Assembly: GCA_934691925.1 (NCBI GenBank)
Contig: CAKUTI010000001.1
Coordinates: 1 to 64,000, forward strand
Length of the DNA stretch: 64,000 nucleotides
Reading direction: 5' to 3'
Source: an uncultured Treponema sp.
GTDB taxonomy: Bacteria > Spirochaetota > Spirochaetia > Treponematales > Treponemataceae
A program made the translations under genes and the position numbers. The first letter of the stretch is position 1. Each line of letters begins with the position of its first letter. The notes under the pieces were generated by a model, which searched no databases, was not told the origin of the DNA, and saw only the letters and a list, made by a program, of their open reading frames with translations. Below are positions 53,936 through 61,780 of this stretch, one piece after another.

Positions 53936-53965
53936 TTGATTCTTCATTTTAAAAATGATATATTG
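53936..53965 (+). promoter_or_regulatory. Extended -10 promoter of rpsD
   Basis: TTGATT (53936-53941), an 18-base spacer and TGaTATATT (hexamer 53960-53965) predict a start near 53972 and a leader of about 105 bases. Confidence 0.6.
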
Positions 53966-54008
53966 TTAAAACTGTTTAGCACCCTCTAAGCAGTGCATAA
54001 CTTTGAAA

Positions 54009-54053
54009 AATCAAGCAACTTTTTCTGCGCGGCTAGTGGAAATTGCCTTGATT
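54009..54053 (+). promoter_or_regulatory. Hairpin in the rpsD leader, candidate autoregulatory site
   Basis: AATCAAGCAA (54009-54018) pairs with TTG-C-CTTGATT (54043-54053), 10 bp with one bulged C, closing a 24-base loop. It ends about 12 bases before the TTAGGAG ribosome site of rpsD. S4 represses its own synthesis in several bacteria through leader structures; the role here is inferred. Confidence 0.4.
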
Positions 54054-54076
54054 GAAATCACTTAGGAGCATTTAAA

Positions 54077-54670
54077 ATGGCTACAAGAAGAACTCCACGT
54101 TTTAAGGAATGTAGAAGACTTGGTGTAAACGTATGTGGACACCCAAAGGCTATGAACAGAGCTGGAGCGCCGGCTTTCAAAAAGTCAAAGAAGACATCTG
54201 ACTACGGTCTTCACCTTATCGAAAAACAGAAAGTAAAGGCATATTACAATATCCTTGAGAAGCAGCTTCGCCGCTATTTCGAGCAGGCAACCCGCTCAAA
54301 GGAAATGACTGGTGTTGCTCTCTTGGTTTCTCTTGAGACTCGCCTTGACAACCTCGTTTACAGACTTGGATTCGCAAGCTCAATCCGCATGGCTCGCCAG
54401 CTGGTTAGCCACAAGCACATTGAAGTAAACGGAAAAATCATCAATATTCCTTCATACGCTGTAAAAGTTGGCGATGTTATCTCTTTGACTGAGAAATCAC
54501 GCAAGAACGAGCAGATTAAGAAGTCTTTCTTGGCAGACAGCAAGGCAAAATTTGATTACCTTGAAGTTGAGGAAGAGAAATTCTCTGGAAAACTCGCTCG
54601 CCTTCCACAGCGCTCAGAAATCCCAGTTCAGATTAACGACCAGATGGTAGTTGAGTACTACTCAAAGTAG
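54077..54670 (+). CDS. rpsD: 30S ribosomal protein S4
   Basis: S4 nucleates assembly of the 16S 5' domain. The 197-residue protein has the S4 N-terminal domain and the S4 RNA-binding domain (RLDNLVYRLGFASSIRMARQLVSHKHIEVNGKIINIPSYAVKVGD). Only two cysteines are in the N-terminus (12 and 20), so this is the zinc-free form. It is a single-gene unit with its own promoter, leader and terminator, apart from the usual alpha operon with rpsM, rpsK and rpoA. TTAGGAG lies before the ATG. Confidence 0.97.
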   Translation: MATRRTPRFKECRRLGVNVCGHPKAMNRAGAPAFKKSKKTSDYGLHLIEKQKVKAYYNILEKQLRRYFEQATRSKEMTGVALLVSLETRLDNLVYRLGFASSIRMARQLVSHKHIEVNGKIINIPSYAVKVGDVISLTEKSRKNEQIKKSFLADSKAKFDYLEVEEEKFSGKLARLPQRSEIPVQINDQMVVEYYSK

Positions 54671-54721
54671 TCTAAAATCTAACAATTTAAAATCTTTCGG
54701 ATTTCAAATCGTTGATTTTTC

Positions 54722-54749
54722 AAGGTTTCCTTTTTGGAGACCTTTTTTT
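54722..54749 (+). terminator. Terminator of rpsD
   Basis: AAGGTTTCC (54722-54730), five T, GGAGACCTT (54736-54744), with one wobble, then a T run. Confidence 0.88.
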
Positions 54750-54962
54750 GTTTTAAATAAAGCGGATTGATGAGATTGAAAACCGACGGAAAATAAAATC
54801 TCTTGAAAAATCTGAAAAAAAGCGGTGCTTGCGTGCATTGATAAAGTTTCCGTTTTAACGCGCGCAAAATCACCGCTCAATTGAAAATTGAGTCTAAAAA
54901 ATTAAATTCTTTTAATCGGAAAAAATCGCTCTAATCGAAATCTCTTTTTCGTTTTCCCGATT

Positions 54963-57515
54963 TTATTCCATCAGATAGTTGTAGTCAGGCGCGTTTCCGA
55001 ATTCGTCTTCCTGCAAGAAATTATAGGAATTGCTCATGTCGTCTGAAGAGACTGTCTCGCCGTTCAAATTGAAAGTGAGGAGCTCGTCGTCTTTTATAAT
55101 CAGGTCGCTTGCAAATCCTGCTTTGTACAAATCCTGCTCGAGCCTATATCTTCCTAAAATTTTCGCAGTTGAAGATGACGAGTGAACTTGGCAAAGCTCA
55201 GTCGGCTGAGTGCCTTCAAGGAAAGTCAGCCTGATTGTGTGGTTTCCGCAGTCCGGGGTTGGAATTCCGCCGCTTACAGAGCAGACTGTGGCTTCAACAG
55301 TTCCGTTTGCGGGCTTCTGGAAATCCTTGAACGGAAGTCCTTCGTGCGCCTTGCTCATGTAGTCCGCCATCGCATAGCCTGCGAGAGTAGAGCCAGTGAG
55401 TGCAAGACCAAGCGACTGGCCTGGCTTGTCAAATCCGAACCAGAAAATCGAAGTGTAATAAGGCGTGAAGCAGGCTGTCCATGCATCCGCCCAGTTCTGT
55501 GTTGTTCCTGTTTTTCCTGCTGCCGGAATTGTGTATTTTTTGCCGTTCGCGTCTGTGTATCGGAATTTTCTTCCGCTTGCTGTAGGGCCTGCGAGCGTTC
55601 CTGACTGGACTGTGTTTTCAAGGAGCTTCGTCATTACGTAAGCTGTCTGCGGAGAAATTATCTGCGTGCTGTTTCCCTTGTTTTTCAGCGCGATTCTAGC
55701 GTCTTTTTCAGGCTCAAGGAAAACTTTTCCGTCTCTGTCCTCAACTGTTCTGATTGCAATCGGCGTGACTTCCTTTCCGCCGTTCGCAAAAATCGCATAT
55801 GCGCGCGCAAGCTCTATCGGCCGAACAGAGCAGACTCCAAGACCAAGCGGATAGCCAGGAACAAAGCCCCGGCTTGGAACTTCCTCCGCTGGAATTCCAA
55901 GAAGCGAGACCGCCCTGTTGATTGCCGCGTCAAATCCGATTCCGTCAAGAATCTTAAGCGACGGAACGTTCATCGAGTGGGCGAGAGAATACCAAAGCTC
56001 CACGTCTCCTTTCCATTCTCCGCGGAAATTCTGCGGAATGTAAGGCTTTCCGTCTGCCGTGTGGAAAACGACCGGCGTGTCTGAGATTATAGTTGCCGGC
56101 GTGTACTGCCTTGAATCAATCGCCGCGCTGTAGTAAAGCGGCTTGAACGAAGAGCCAGGTTGGATTTTTGCCTGAACCGCGCGGATAAACTGGTTTTCGG
56201 AAGTGTACTGGCTTCCTCCGACCAAAGACGTGATATATCCAGTGTCGTTTTCGATGGCAATCATCGTGCCTTCGATTGTGGTTTTTTCAGCGTTGTTTTT
56301 CGCAGTCTGGTTCGCCTTGTTCACAACTCCGATTTTAACCGAGTCAAGACCGCAGATAAGCGACATAACATCGACTATTGGGTTGATTGTATTCGTGTAT
56401 GTATTCAACGAGACAGTCTTGTTTCTCGTCTCTGAATCTTTTAGTTCCGGAAGATTGAATGTAAGCGACAAAAGCTCTGTGATTGGCGTGTAAATCTTGA
56501 ACGCGGAATTTCTCCGCTCGCTTGTTGTGCGCTGATAGCTTCTGTTCGCGTAGTTGATGTAGCGACGCATTGTGTCCTGTGCCACAAGCTGGTTTCTTAA
56601 ATTCAGCGTTGTGTTGACTGTGAATCCGCTTGAATAAATGTCGTCAGTGCCGTAGACCATTCCGCTAAGCTCGCGTCGAACATATTCGCTGAACCACGGC
56701 GCTTTGTCGTCCTTAGTCATGTTTGTCTGCGCGCTTGTTCTCGTATAATCGAAATTCGCCCAGAAATCGTCAAAAGACTCGTCAGATTCCTCTTTTGTAA
56801 TGTAGCCAGAATCGACCATCGCGTTCAGAACATATTTTTGCCTGTCCATTGCGCGGTTCGGATAGTCAAAAGGATTGTAGAAAGCAGGATTTGATAGCTG
56901 CACAACGAGAATCGCGGCCTCCGCCGGTGTGATTTGAGTCGCGTCATGCCCGAAATAATATTTGCTCGCCGCATTAACGCCGTAAGTTCCGCCGCCAAAG
57001 TAGATTTTGTTCAGATAAAGCTCAAGAATCTCGTCTTTCGAGTACCTTCTTTCCATCTGAATTGCCCACCAAAGTTCCTTCAGCTTTCTTGTGATTGACA
57101 TCTCGCGTCTGTCGCAGTAAAGAGTTCCTGCAATCTGCTGTGTGAGCGTAGAGCCGCCGCCGAGCGAGACGTGGAGAATCTGGCCTGCAAAAGCGCGCAC
57201 AAGAGCCTTTACGCTGAATCCGTGATGCTTGAAAAAGATTTTGTCCTCGCGCGAGACCAAAGCGTCAATCATATGCTGAGGCAGCTTGTTTATGCTGATG
57301 ATTTCGCGTTTTTCCTCGCTGGCAAATTCCGTGATAAGCTCGCCGTTTATGTCGAGAAGCTTTGTCGGAAGAGCAGTCTCAAATTCCGTGAAATTTTCGT
57401 TGTCGATGATGTATTTTGTCTGTGAAAGGGCGAGTCCGAGTCCCGCTCCAAAAAGGATTGCAAATGTAAACAGCCCGCAAAGATAGACTACAGTGGACTT
57501 TTTGATTTTGTGCAT
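54963..57515 (-). CDS. Class A penicillin-binding protein (PBP1A-like)
   Basis: Bifunctional peptidoglycan synthase of the inner membrane, 850 residues. A membrane anchor lies at 9-30. The glycosyltransferase domain (GT51) has REDKIFFKHHGFS with the catalytic Glu, GGSTLTQQ and RKLKELWWAIQMERRYSKDEILELYLN. The transpeptidase domain has PGSSFKPL (SxxK), a SMN motif in YSLAHSMNVPS, and KTGTTQNWADAW. The C-terminal 120 residues, with two Cys pairs, are an acidic extension. The minus-strand promoter (next entry) predicts a leaderless message. Confidence 0.94.
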   Translation of the reverse strand: MHKIKKSTVVYLCGLFTFAILFGAGLGLALSQTKYIIDNENFTEFETALPTKLLDINGELITEFASEEKREIISINKLPQHMIDALVSREDKIFFKHHGFSVKALVRAFAGQILHVSLGGGSTLTQQIAGTLYCDRREMSITRKLKELWWAIQMERRYSKDEILELYLNKIYFGGGTYGVNAASKYYFGHDATQITPAEAAILVVQLSNPAFYNPFDYPNRAMDRQKYVLNAMVDSGYITKEESDESFDDFWANFDYTRTSAQTNMTKDDKAPWFSEYVRRELSGMVYGTDDIYSSGFTVNTTLNLRNQLVAQDTMRRYINYANRSYQRTTSERRNSAFKIYTPITELLSLTFNLPELKDSETRNKTVSLNTYTNTINPIVDVMSLICGLDSVKIGVVNKANQTAKNNAEKTTIEGTMIAIENDTGYITSLVGGSQYTSENQFIRAVQAKIQPGSSFKPLYYSAAIDSRQYTPATIISDTPVVFHTADGKPYIPQNFRGEWKGDVELWYSLAHSMNVPSLKILDGIGFDAAINRAVSLLGIPAEEVPSRGFVPGYPLGLGVCSVRPIELARAYAIFANGGKEVTPIAIRTVEDRDGKVFLEPEKDARIALKNKGNSTQIISPQTAYVMTKLLENTVQSGTLAGPTASGRKFRYTDANGKKYTIPAAGKTGTTQNWADAWTACFTPYYTSIFWFGFDKPGQSLGLALTGSTLAGYAMADYMSKAHEGLPFKDFQKPANGTVEATVCSVSGGIPTPDCGNHTIRLTFLEGTQPTELCQVHSSSSTAKILGRYRLEQDLYKAGFASDLIIKDDELLTFNLNGETVSSDDMSNSYNFLQEDEFGNAPDYNYLME

Positions 57516-57521
57516 TTTAAT

Positions 57522-57550
57522 AGAATAACGGTTATGAGTTTTTTAGTAAA
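57522..57550 (-). promoter_or_regulatory. Promoter of the PBP gene, leaderless placement
   Basis: Read on the minus strand: TTTACT (57545-57550), 17 bases, TATTCT (57522-57527). The predicted +1 is 57515, the A of the ATG. Confidence 0.5.
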
Positions 57551-57580
57551 GAATCGGCATTTTTAGGATTTTTATTATGC

Positions 57581-57607
57581 AAAAAAAAGGCCGGCAACAA
57601 GCCGGCC
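57581..57607 (-). terminator. Strong terminator, GGCCGGC stem
   Basis: On the minus strand GGCCGGC, TTGTT, GCCGGCC is followed by eight T. It can end the PEGA gene transcript or the short RNA proposed at 57581-57666. Confidence 0.85.
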
Positions 57608-57666
57608 AATTGCCCATCAGGCGTGCCGGGCACCAATGGGTGGGAGGGGATAATTGCGTGCCCGAC
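57581..57666 (-). ncRNA. Candidate small RNA with C-rich loop
   Basis: Between the PEGA-like gene and the PBP gene the minus strand can fold as CGGGCACgCAAT (57653-57664) paired with ATTGGTGCCCG (57627-57637), exposing a 15-base loop TATCCCCTCCCACCC (57638-57652). A second hairpin is the GGCCGGC terminator. A GATAAT -10 (57673-57678, minus strand) would start the RNA near 57666, giving about 86 bases. The loop contains CCTCC and UCCC words that could pair with ribosome sites. It may instead be only the 3' end of the PEGA message. Confidence 0.35.
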
Positions 57667-57726
57667 TTTTTTATTATCGCCGTGATTCCCCAAAATCTTT
57701 AATAAAAATTTGTCTGAAAGCTGATT

Positions 57727-58707
57727 TTATTCTTCAGAAACCGAAGCTGAAATATCAAGGCTGATTGTGTACGAATGTCCGTTCACAGCGTTCACGTTTC
57801 TAATGACTTCGTAGTCTCCGAGCGAGAATTTTATGATATGCTCGCCTGCCGGAACTTCAAAAACATCTTTCGCGCTTGAATAAGGCTCGTCGTCAATTGT
57901 CACATTTGCGGCTGCCGGGCAGACAATCTTGAAAGTCGGCTCGGTTCCTCTAAGCAAGACTTCAAGATTTGTAGTTTTTCCCTGCTCGATTCTGAAAGTC
58001 CGCGTCTCGTTCCTGTAATTTTCGCTCAAAACCGAAAGGTGATGCTCTCCAGTGTCAAGCATGATTTTCTCGTATTTTTGAACAGGCTGGTCGTCAATGT
58101 AGACCGAGTATTTTTTTTCTTCAGATGACGAGGGCTTTGTTTTCAATGACAAAATTCCTTTGTCGCGCAGAATCGGCCTTGCGGTGATTTCAATTTCCGC
58201 AGCTTCAAGCGACTCTGGAACTCCTTTCATAACCTGCTGGAAACGCACAAAAATTCCTTTCTCATAATCTGGAGCAGGCGAGACTTTCACGGAATAAGGG
58301 CTGTCTTTTATCGGAAAATCATCTGCAAGCGGAATGTTGAGCGTGAGCGAAAGTTTCGGCGGAATCGTCTTTAAGAAAAATTTCTCGCCGTAATAATCAA
58401 CATTTTTTGCAGAAGGCTCAGGCGAAAGATTTCCGTAAAAAATATACGCGACGGAATCTCTCCAAAGCGCGATGACTTCTGGAATCTTGAAAGTAAGCTC
58501 AACGCCGCTTATAAAAGTCATGTCTTTCGGAAGAGTGAGGAAAATCGCGTCGCTTATTCCTGAAACAATCTTTTGCGACTCGCCTCTCTGCGGAACTTGA
58601 AGGGGAATTACTTTTCTGACACGGAAATTTTCGGCTGACGCGCTGAAAACAGCCATAAATGCCAACGACAACGCAAAAATTTTCCTGTGGAAAAGCAACT
58701 TTTTCAT
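57727..58707 (-). CDS. Secreted PEGA-domain-like protein
   Basis: The 326-residue protein has a signal peptide (IFALSLAFMAVFSASA). Residues 25-190 are strand-rich and unrecognised. The C-terminal part has two PEGA-like beta modules (YSVYIDDQPVQKYEKIMLDTGEHHLSVLSENY and NVTIDDEPYSSAKDVFEVPAGEHIIKFSLGDYE), a fold common in surface-layer and envelope proteins. It is probably periplasmic or surface-exposed; the partner is unknown. Confidence 0.78.
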   Translation of the reverse strand: MKKLLFHRKIFALSLAFMAVFSASAENFRVRKVIPLQVPQRGESQKIVSGISDAIFLTLPKDMTFISGVELTFKIPEVIALWRDSVAYIFYGNLSPEPSAKNVDYYGEKFFLKTIPPKLSLTLNIPLADDFPIKDSPYSVKVSPAPDYEKGIFVRFQQVMKGVPESLEAAEIEITARPILRDKGILSLKTKPSSSEEKKYSVYIDDQPVQKYEKIMLDTGEHHLSVLSENYRNETRTFRIEQGKTTNLEVLLRGTEPTFKIVCPAAANVTIDDEPYSSAKDVFEVPAGEHIIKFSLGDYEVIRNVNAVNGHSYTISLDISASVSEE

Positions 58708-58716
58708 ATTAAGGAA

Positions 58717-58745
58717 ATTATAATTTTTTAAATCTATGATGTCTA
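58717..58745 (-). promoter_or_regulatory. Promoter of the PEGA-like gene, leader of about three bases
   Basis: On the minus strand: TAGACA (58740-58745), 17 bases, TATAAT (58717-58722), both near consensus. The predicted +1 is 58710 and the ATG is at 58707. No ribosome site fits in the leader. Confidence 0.65.
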
Positions 58746-58849
58746 GTAAAGCGACGGCTTTGATTCTTTCCTGTAAATTTGATTTTTCATAAGAAAAGCG
58801 AAAATTTCCAAAATCTCCAATTTTTTAATTTTATTTTGCTCAAGACATT

Positions 58850-59040
58850 TTATTTTTGTACGCTCAGCATTTTATTTTTGTACGCTCAGCATTTTATTTT
58901 TGTACGCTCAGCATTTTATTTTTGCACGCTCAGCATTTTATTTTTGTACGCTCAGCATTTTATTTTTGCACGCTCAGTATTTTATTTTTGCACGCGAAGG
59001 ATTTTTATTTTTGCACGCGAAGGATTTTTATTTTTGAGCC
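58850..59040. repeat. 22-bp tandem array of eight to nine T-rich units
   Basis: GTACGC or GCACGC starts at 58858, 58880, 58902, 58924, 58946, 58968, 58990 and 59013, followed by a diverged GAGCCG at 59036. Steps are 22 bases six times, then 23. Each unit is (G)TACGCTCAGCA plus ATTTTATTTTT; in the last units CTCAGCA becomes GAAGGA. Reading frames through it give FYFCT-like repeats, which are not a gene. Confidence 0.88.
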
Positions 59041-59078
59041 GCGGGTTCTTTTTTAACAAAAATTGAAAAAATCGTTCT

Positions 59079-60101
59079 CTAATTTTTCAGAAGCTTTCCC
59101 GGGTCGAGCGGATTTCCGTTTTCCCTCACTTCAAAATGCAAGTGAGGTCCTGTCGAAGCTCCAGTTGTTCCCACAAGGGCGATTGTCTGCCCAGTTGAGA
59201 CTCTTTCGCCTTTTTTTGAGATTATTTTTGAAAGATGGGCGTAAAGGCTTGTCTTGTTTCCGTTGTGAAGAATTATTATGAAATTTCCGTAGGTCGAGTT
59301 GAAGCCTGTCTGCGACACAACGCCTGATTTGCATGCGAAAACTTCCGTTCCGAGCGGGGCTGCCATGTCGATTCCGGCGTGGAAAGTCCATTTTCCTGAA
59401 ATCGGGCTGGTTCTGTAGCCGAAAGGCGACGTGAGAATTTTCTTGCTTAAAGGAAGCTGCATCGAGTCGTCGTGGAAAAACGCGATGTCGGTTCCTGAAA
59501 AATTTTTGTCCTGAAGAAAATAAAAGACCCGTCCGCGGATTTTAAATTGCGGAACTGAATTTTCGTCGTCTTTTGAAATTTGGCTTGAATATTCATTTTT
59601 TAAGAGAACTTCAAGCGATGACAACGGATTTTTTGCGATAAAAAGCCCCTGGTTCACTGGAAGAATCAAGTCCGCGCCTTTTTTTACCGACGGCGACGAG
59701 ATTGAATTCACCGTGGCGAGCGTTCCCTGGGAAATTTGAAGCCTTGCAGCAAGTCCTGTAAAAGAAGAAAGATATTCATCGGAATCTTCCGGAATCTTGT
59801 AGACGTAAAAGTCAGAAGACGGAAAATCGCTTTCTTTTCTCCTGTTTTCTGGAATGTGCTTTAAGCGGCTGCTTTTTTCAATGTCTTTCTGGTACTGCGA
59901 GAAAATCTCGTTCGCTTTTTTTAAGTTTTCGTCTCCTTTCGGCGAAACATATTTTATTGAAGGCAAACGCGCAAAATCGCTTTCAAGAATCTCAATAGGC
60001 TCGGCTGATTTGTTTTTTTCAGTTTGCTCAATATGATTTTGCGGAAAAGACAAAAGCGAGAAATTAAAAGCGAGAAGAAAAACTGCGGAAAATTTTTTCA
60101 A
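59079..60101 (-). CDS. Secreted LysM and M23 peptidase (LytM/NlpD-like)
   Basis: The 340-residue protein has a TTG start and a signal peptide (FSAVFLLAFNFSLLSF). A LysM-like domain lies at about 97-150 (FYVYKIPEDSDEYLSSFTGLAARLQISQGTL and LILPVNQG). The C-terminal M23 domain has FHAGIDMAAPLGTEVFA and STGPHLHFEV, which carry the zinc-binding His and Asp and the catalytic His, so it should be active. It cuts peptide cross-links of peptidoglycan or activates amidases. It follows a small membrane protein gene by 7 bases. Confidence 0.9.
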   Translation of the reverse strand: MKKFSAVFLLAFNFSLLSFPQNHIEQTEKNKSAEPIEILESDFARLPSIKYVSPKGDENLKKANEIFSQYQKDIEKSSRLKHIPENRRKESDFPSSDFYVYKIPEDSDEYLSSFTGLAARLQISQGTLATVNSISSPSVKKGADLILPVNQGLFIAKNPLSSLEVLLKNEYSSQISKDDENSVPQFKIRGRVFYFLQDKNFSGTDIAFFHDDSMQLPLSKKILTSPFGYRTSPISGKWTFHAGIDMAAPLGTEVFACKSGVVSQTGFNSTYGNFIIILHNGNKTSLYAHLSKIISKKGERVSTGQTIALVGTTGASTGPHLHFEVRENGNPLDPGKLLKN

Positions 60102-60108
60102 TTGGAAA

Positions 60109-60516
60109 TCAGTTTGAAAGAGAATTTTTGCTTTCTTTTTTTGACGCGAACGACAACATTCCGTAAAGAAAAATCATAAGGATGAGAACTGGAATCGAAA
60201 GAATTTTCAGACCGAAAATCACAAGCACGAAAATCGAGGCCGCTCCGCCCGCAACCACGGCGAATTTTGAAAGAGCGATAAGCGTGTGTCTTGCTCCGTT
60301 TGACTTTATTTTTTTTGCCGCGAAAACTGCCGCAAGAATTGCCGCCACGAAAATGACCGCGTAAGTGTAGATTTCAGGCGCGGACGAGGCGAATTTCCAG
60401 AGCGGAAAGACAACCGCCGCTCCAAAACCCACGCAAAGAACCAGAAGAAAAAGAATTTTCAGAATCGAGCCGAAAAGCTCGCCGTATCCTTTTGCGATTT
60501 TTTTTATCAAATTCAT
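60109..60516 (-). CDS. Small membrane protein, unknown function
   Basis: 135 residues with about four hydrophobic segments (14-40, 47-68, 80-100 and 102-125) and a short basic C-terminal tail. No known family was recognised. It sits just upstream of the M23 peptidase gene and probably shares its transcript. Confidence 0.65.
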   Translation of the reverse strand: MNLIKKIAKGYGELFGSILKILFLLVLCVGFGAAVVFPLWKFASSAPEIYTYAVIFVAAILAAVFAAKKIKSNGARHTLIALSKFAVVAGGAASIFVLVIFGLKILSIPVLILMIFLYGMLSFASKKESKNSLSN

Positions 60517-60543
60517 AAAAAGGATTCTAAATCAATTTAAGAC

Positions 60544-60581
60544 AAAAAAAAAGACCGCCCTTCAAAACGAAAAGCAGCCTT
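60544..60581 (-). terminator. Terminator of the ferredoxin gene
   Basis: On the minus strand AAGGCTGC (60574-60581) pairs with GCGGTCTT (60551-60558), with two wobbles, followed by nine T. Confidence 0.65.
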
Positions 60582-60597
60582 GAAAAAATCAGGAAGA

Positions 60598-60771
60598 TTA
60601 CTCTTCTGAGATTGCGCTTGCAGGACATTCAGATGCGCAAGTTCCGCAGCTGATGCATTTTGAGCCGTCAATCTGGCGGTGTCCGTCAGCTTCAGAGATT
60701 GCTCCAACCGGGCAGTCAGGCTCGCAAGTTCCGCAGTTTACGCAAGCGTTAGGATCGATTTTCATTGCCAT
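60598..60771 (-). CDS. 2[4Fe-4S] ferredoxin
   Basis: A 57-residue bacterial-type ferredoxin, a soluble low-potential electron carrier. The two cluster motifs are CVNCGTCEPDCPVGAI (residues 10-25) and CISCGTCASECPASAI (39-54), each CxxCxxCxxxCP. GAGGT lies about 8 bases before the ATG at 60771, and a terminator follows, so it is a single-gene unit. An alternative ATG two codons in (60765) would shorten it slightly. Confidence 0.95.
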   Translation of the reverse strand: MAMKIDPNACVNCGTCEPDCPVGAISEADGHRQIDGSKCISCGTCASECPASAISEE

Positions 60772-60962
60772 AATAAGTACCTCTTTTATTGTGGATATAA
60801 ATAATTTAACATTCGCGGTTTAAAAAAACAAGAAATTTAAGGATTTTGGAATACGAATTAGAGCTTGCTAACTTTTATCGCTGAAATTTTTAAAAATTTT
60901 GTCTCTTTTAAAATGATTCGGGCTGTGGTAATCTGTAGAAGATTTTTTATATGGAGAATTTT

Positions 60963-61670
60963 ATGACAAAACAGGAAATTGCTAAATTTATCGACCACAC
61001 GAACCTGAATGCGTGCGCGACAAAATCTGAAATCACTAAACTTTGCGGTGAGGCGAAAAAATATGGCTTCGCTTCTGTCTGTGTGAATCCTTATTATGTT
61101 CCTCTTGCCTACGAGCTTTTGAAAGATTCTGATGTGAAAGTCTGCACTGTCGTGGGATTTCCGCTCGGCGCGGCTTCGATTGACGACATTGCGGGGCAGG
61201 CTGCGGAAGTTGTCTCGGACGGAGCTGATGAAGTCGATATGGTCGTGAATCTTGGAATGGTCAAGGACGCTCTTTGGGACGATGTTTTTGAGGAGATTTA
61301 CGCGGTTCGCTGCGCCACAAACGATGTTGTTTCAGATGAGGGAAGAGAAGATAAAGTTGTCCTGAAAGTGATTCTTGAGACTTGCTATCTTTCTGATGAG
61401 GAAATTGTAAAATGCTGCGAGTGCGCGAAAAAAGCCGGAGCTGACTTCGTAAAGACTTCTACAGGATTTGCAATTTTGAAGGACAAGGGCGGAAAGCTTC
61501 TTCCGAACGGAGCGACAGTCCATGCGGTTGAGCTTATGCGGAAAACCGTCGGAGAGTCGATGGGCGTAAAAGCGAGCGGCGGAATCCATAATTTTGAGGA
61601 AGCGTGCGCGATGATAGAAGCCGGGGCGTCAAGAATCGGAGCGAGCGCGGGCGTTCAAATCGTAAGCTGA
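60963..61670 (+). CDS. deoC: Deoxyribose-phosphate aldolase
   Basis: Class I aldolase that splits 2-deoxyribose 5-phosphate into acetaldehyde and glyceraldehyde 3-phosphate in deoxynucleoside salvage. The 235-residue TIM barrel shows IDHTNLNACAT, VGFPLGAASIDDIAGQA, EVDMVVNLG, VILETCYLSDEE, DFVKTSTGF with the Schiff-base Lys, and VKASGGIHNFEEA. ATG 60963 is chosen because GGAG lies 6 bases before it; the ATG at 60951 overlaps that ribosome site. Confidence 0.95.
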   Translation: MTKQEIAKFIDHTNLNACATKSEITKLCGEAKKYGFASVCVNPYYVPLAYELLKDSDVKVCTVVGFPLGAASIDDIAGQAAEVVSDGADEVDMVVNLGMVKDALWDDVFEEIYAVRCATNDVVSDEGREDKVVLKVILETCYLSDEEIVKCCECAKKAGADFVKTSTGFAILKDKGGKLLPNGATVHAVELMRKTVGESMGVKASGGIHNFEEACAMIEAGASRIGASAGVQIVS

Positions 61671-61780
61671 GTTTTTTGTTTTTGAGAATTTTGATTTAGG
61701 CGAGAAAAGCGATTTTTAGATTTTTTACGAAATAATTTTTAATTCTATAAGTATAAAAAATCAGATTTCGCCTCAAATTT

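Noticed and set aside
54077..54670. Zinc-binding form of S4
   Set aside because: Only two cysteines (12 and 20) are present in the N-terminus, not the four needed.
58779..59066. Open frames encoding FYFCT-like repeats across the 22-bp array
   Set aside because: The unit length is not a multiple of three, so all frames show the same peptide in turn. The DNA repeat explains it and there is no ribosome site.
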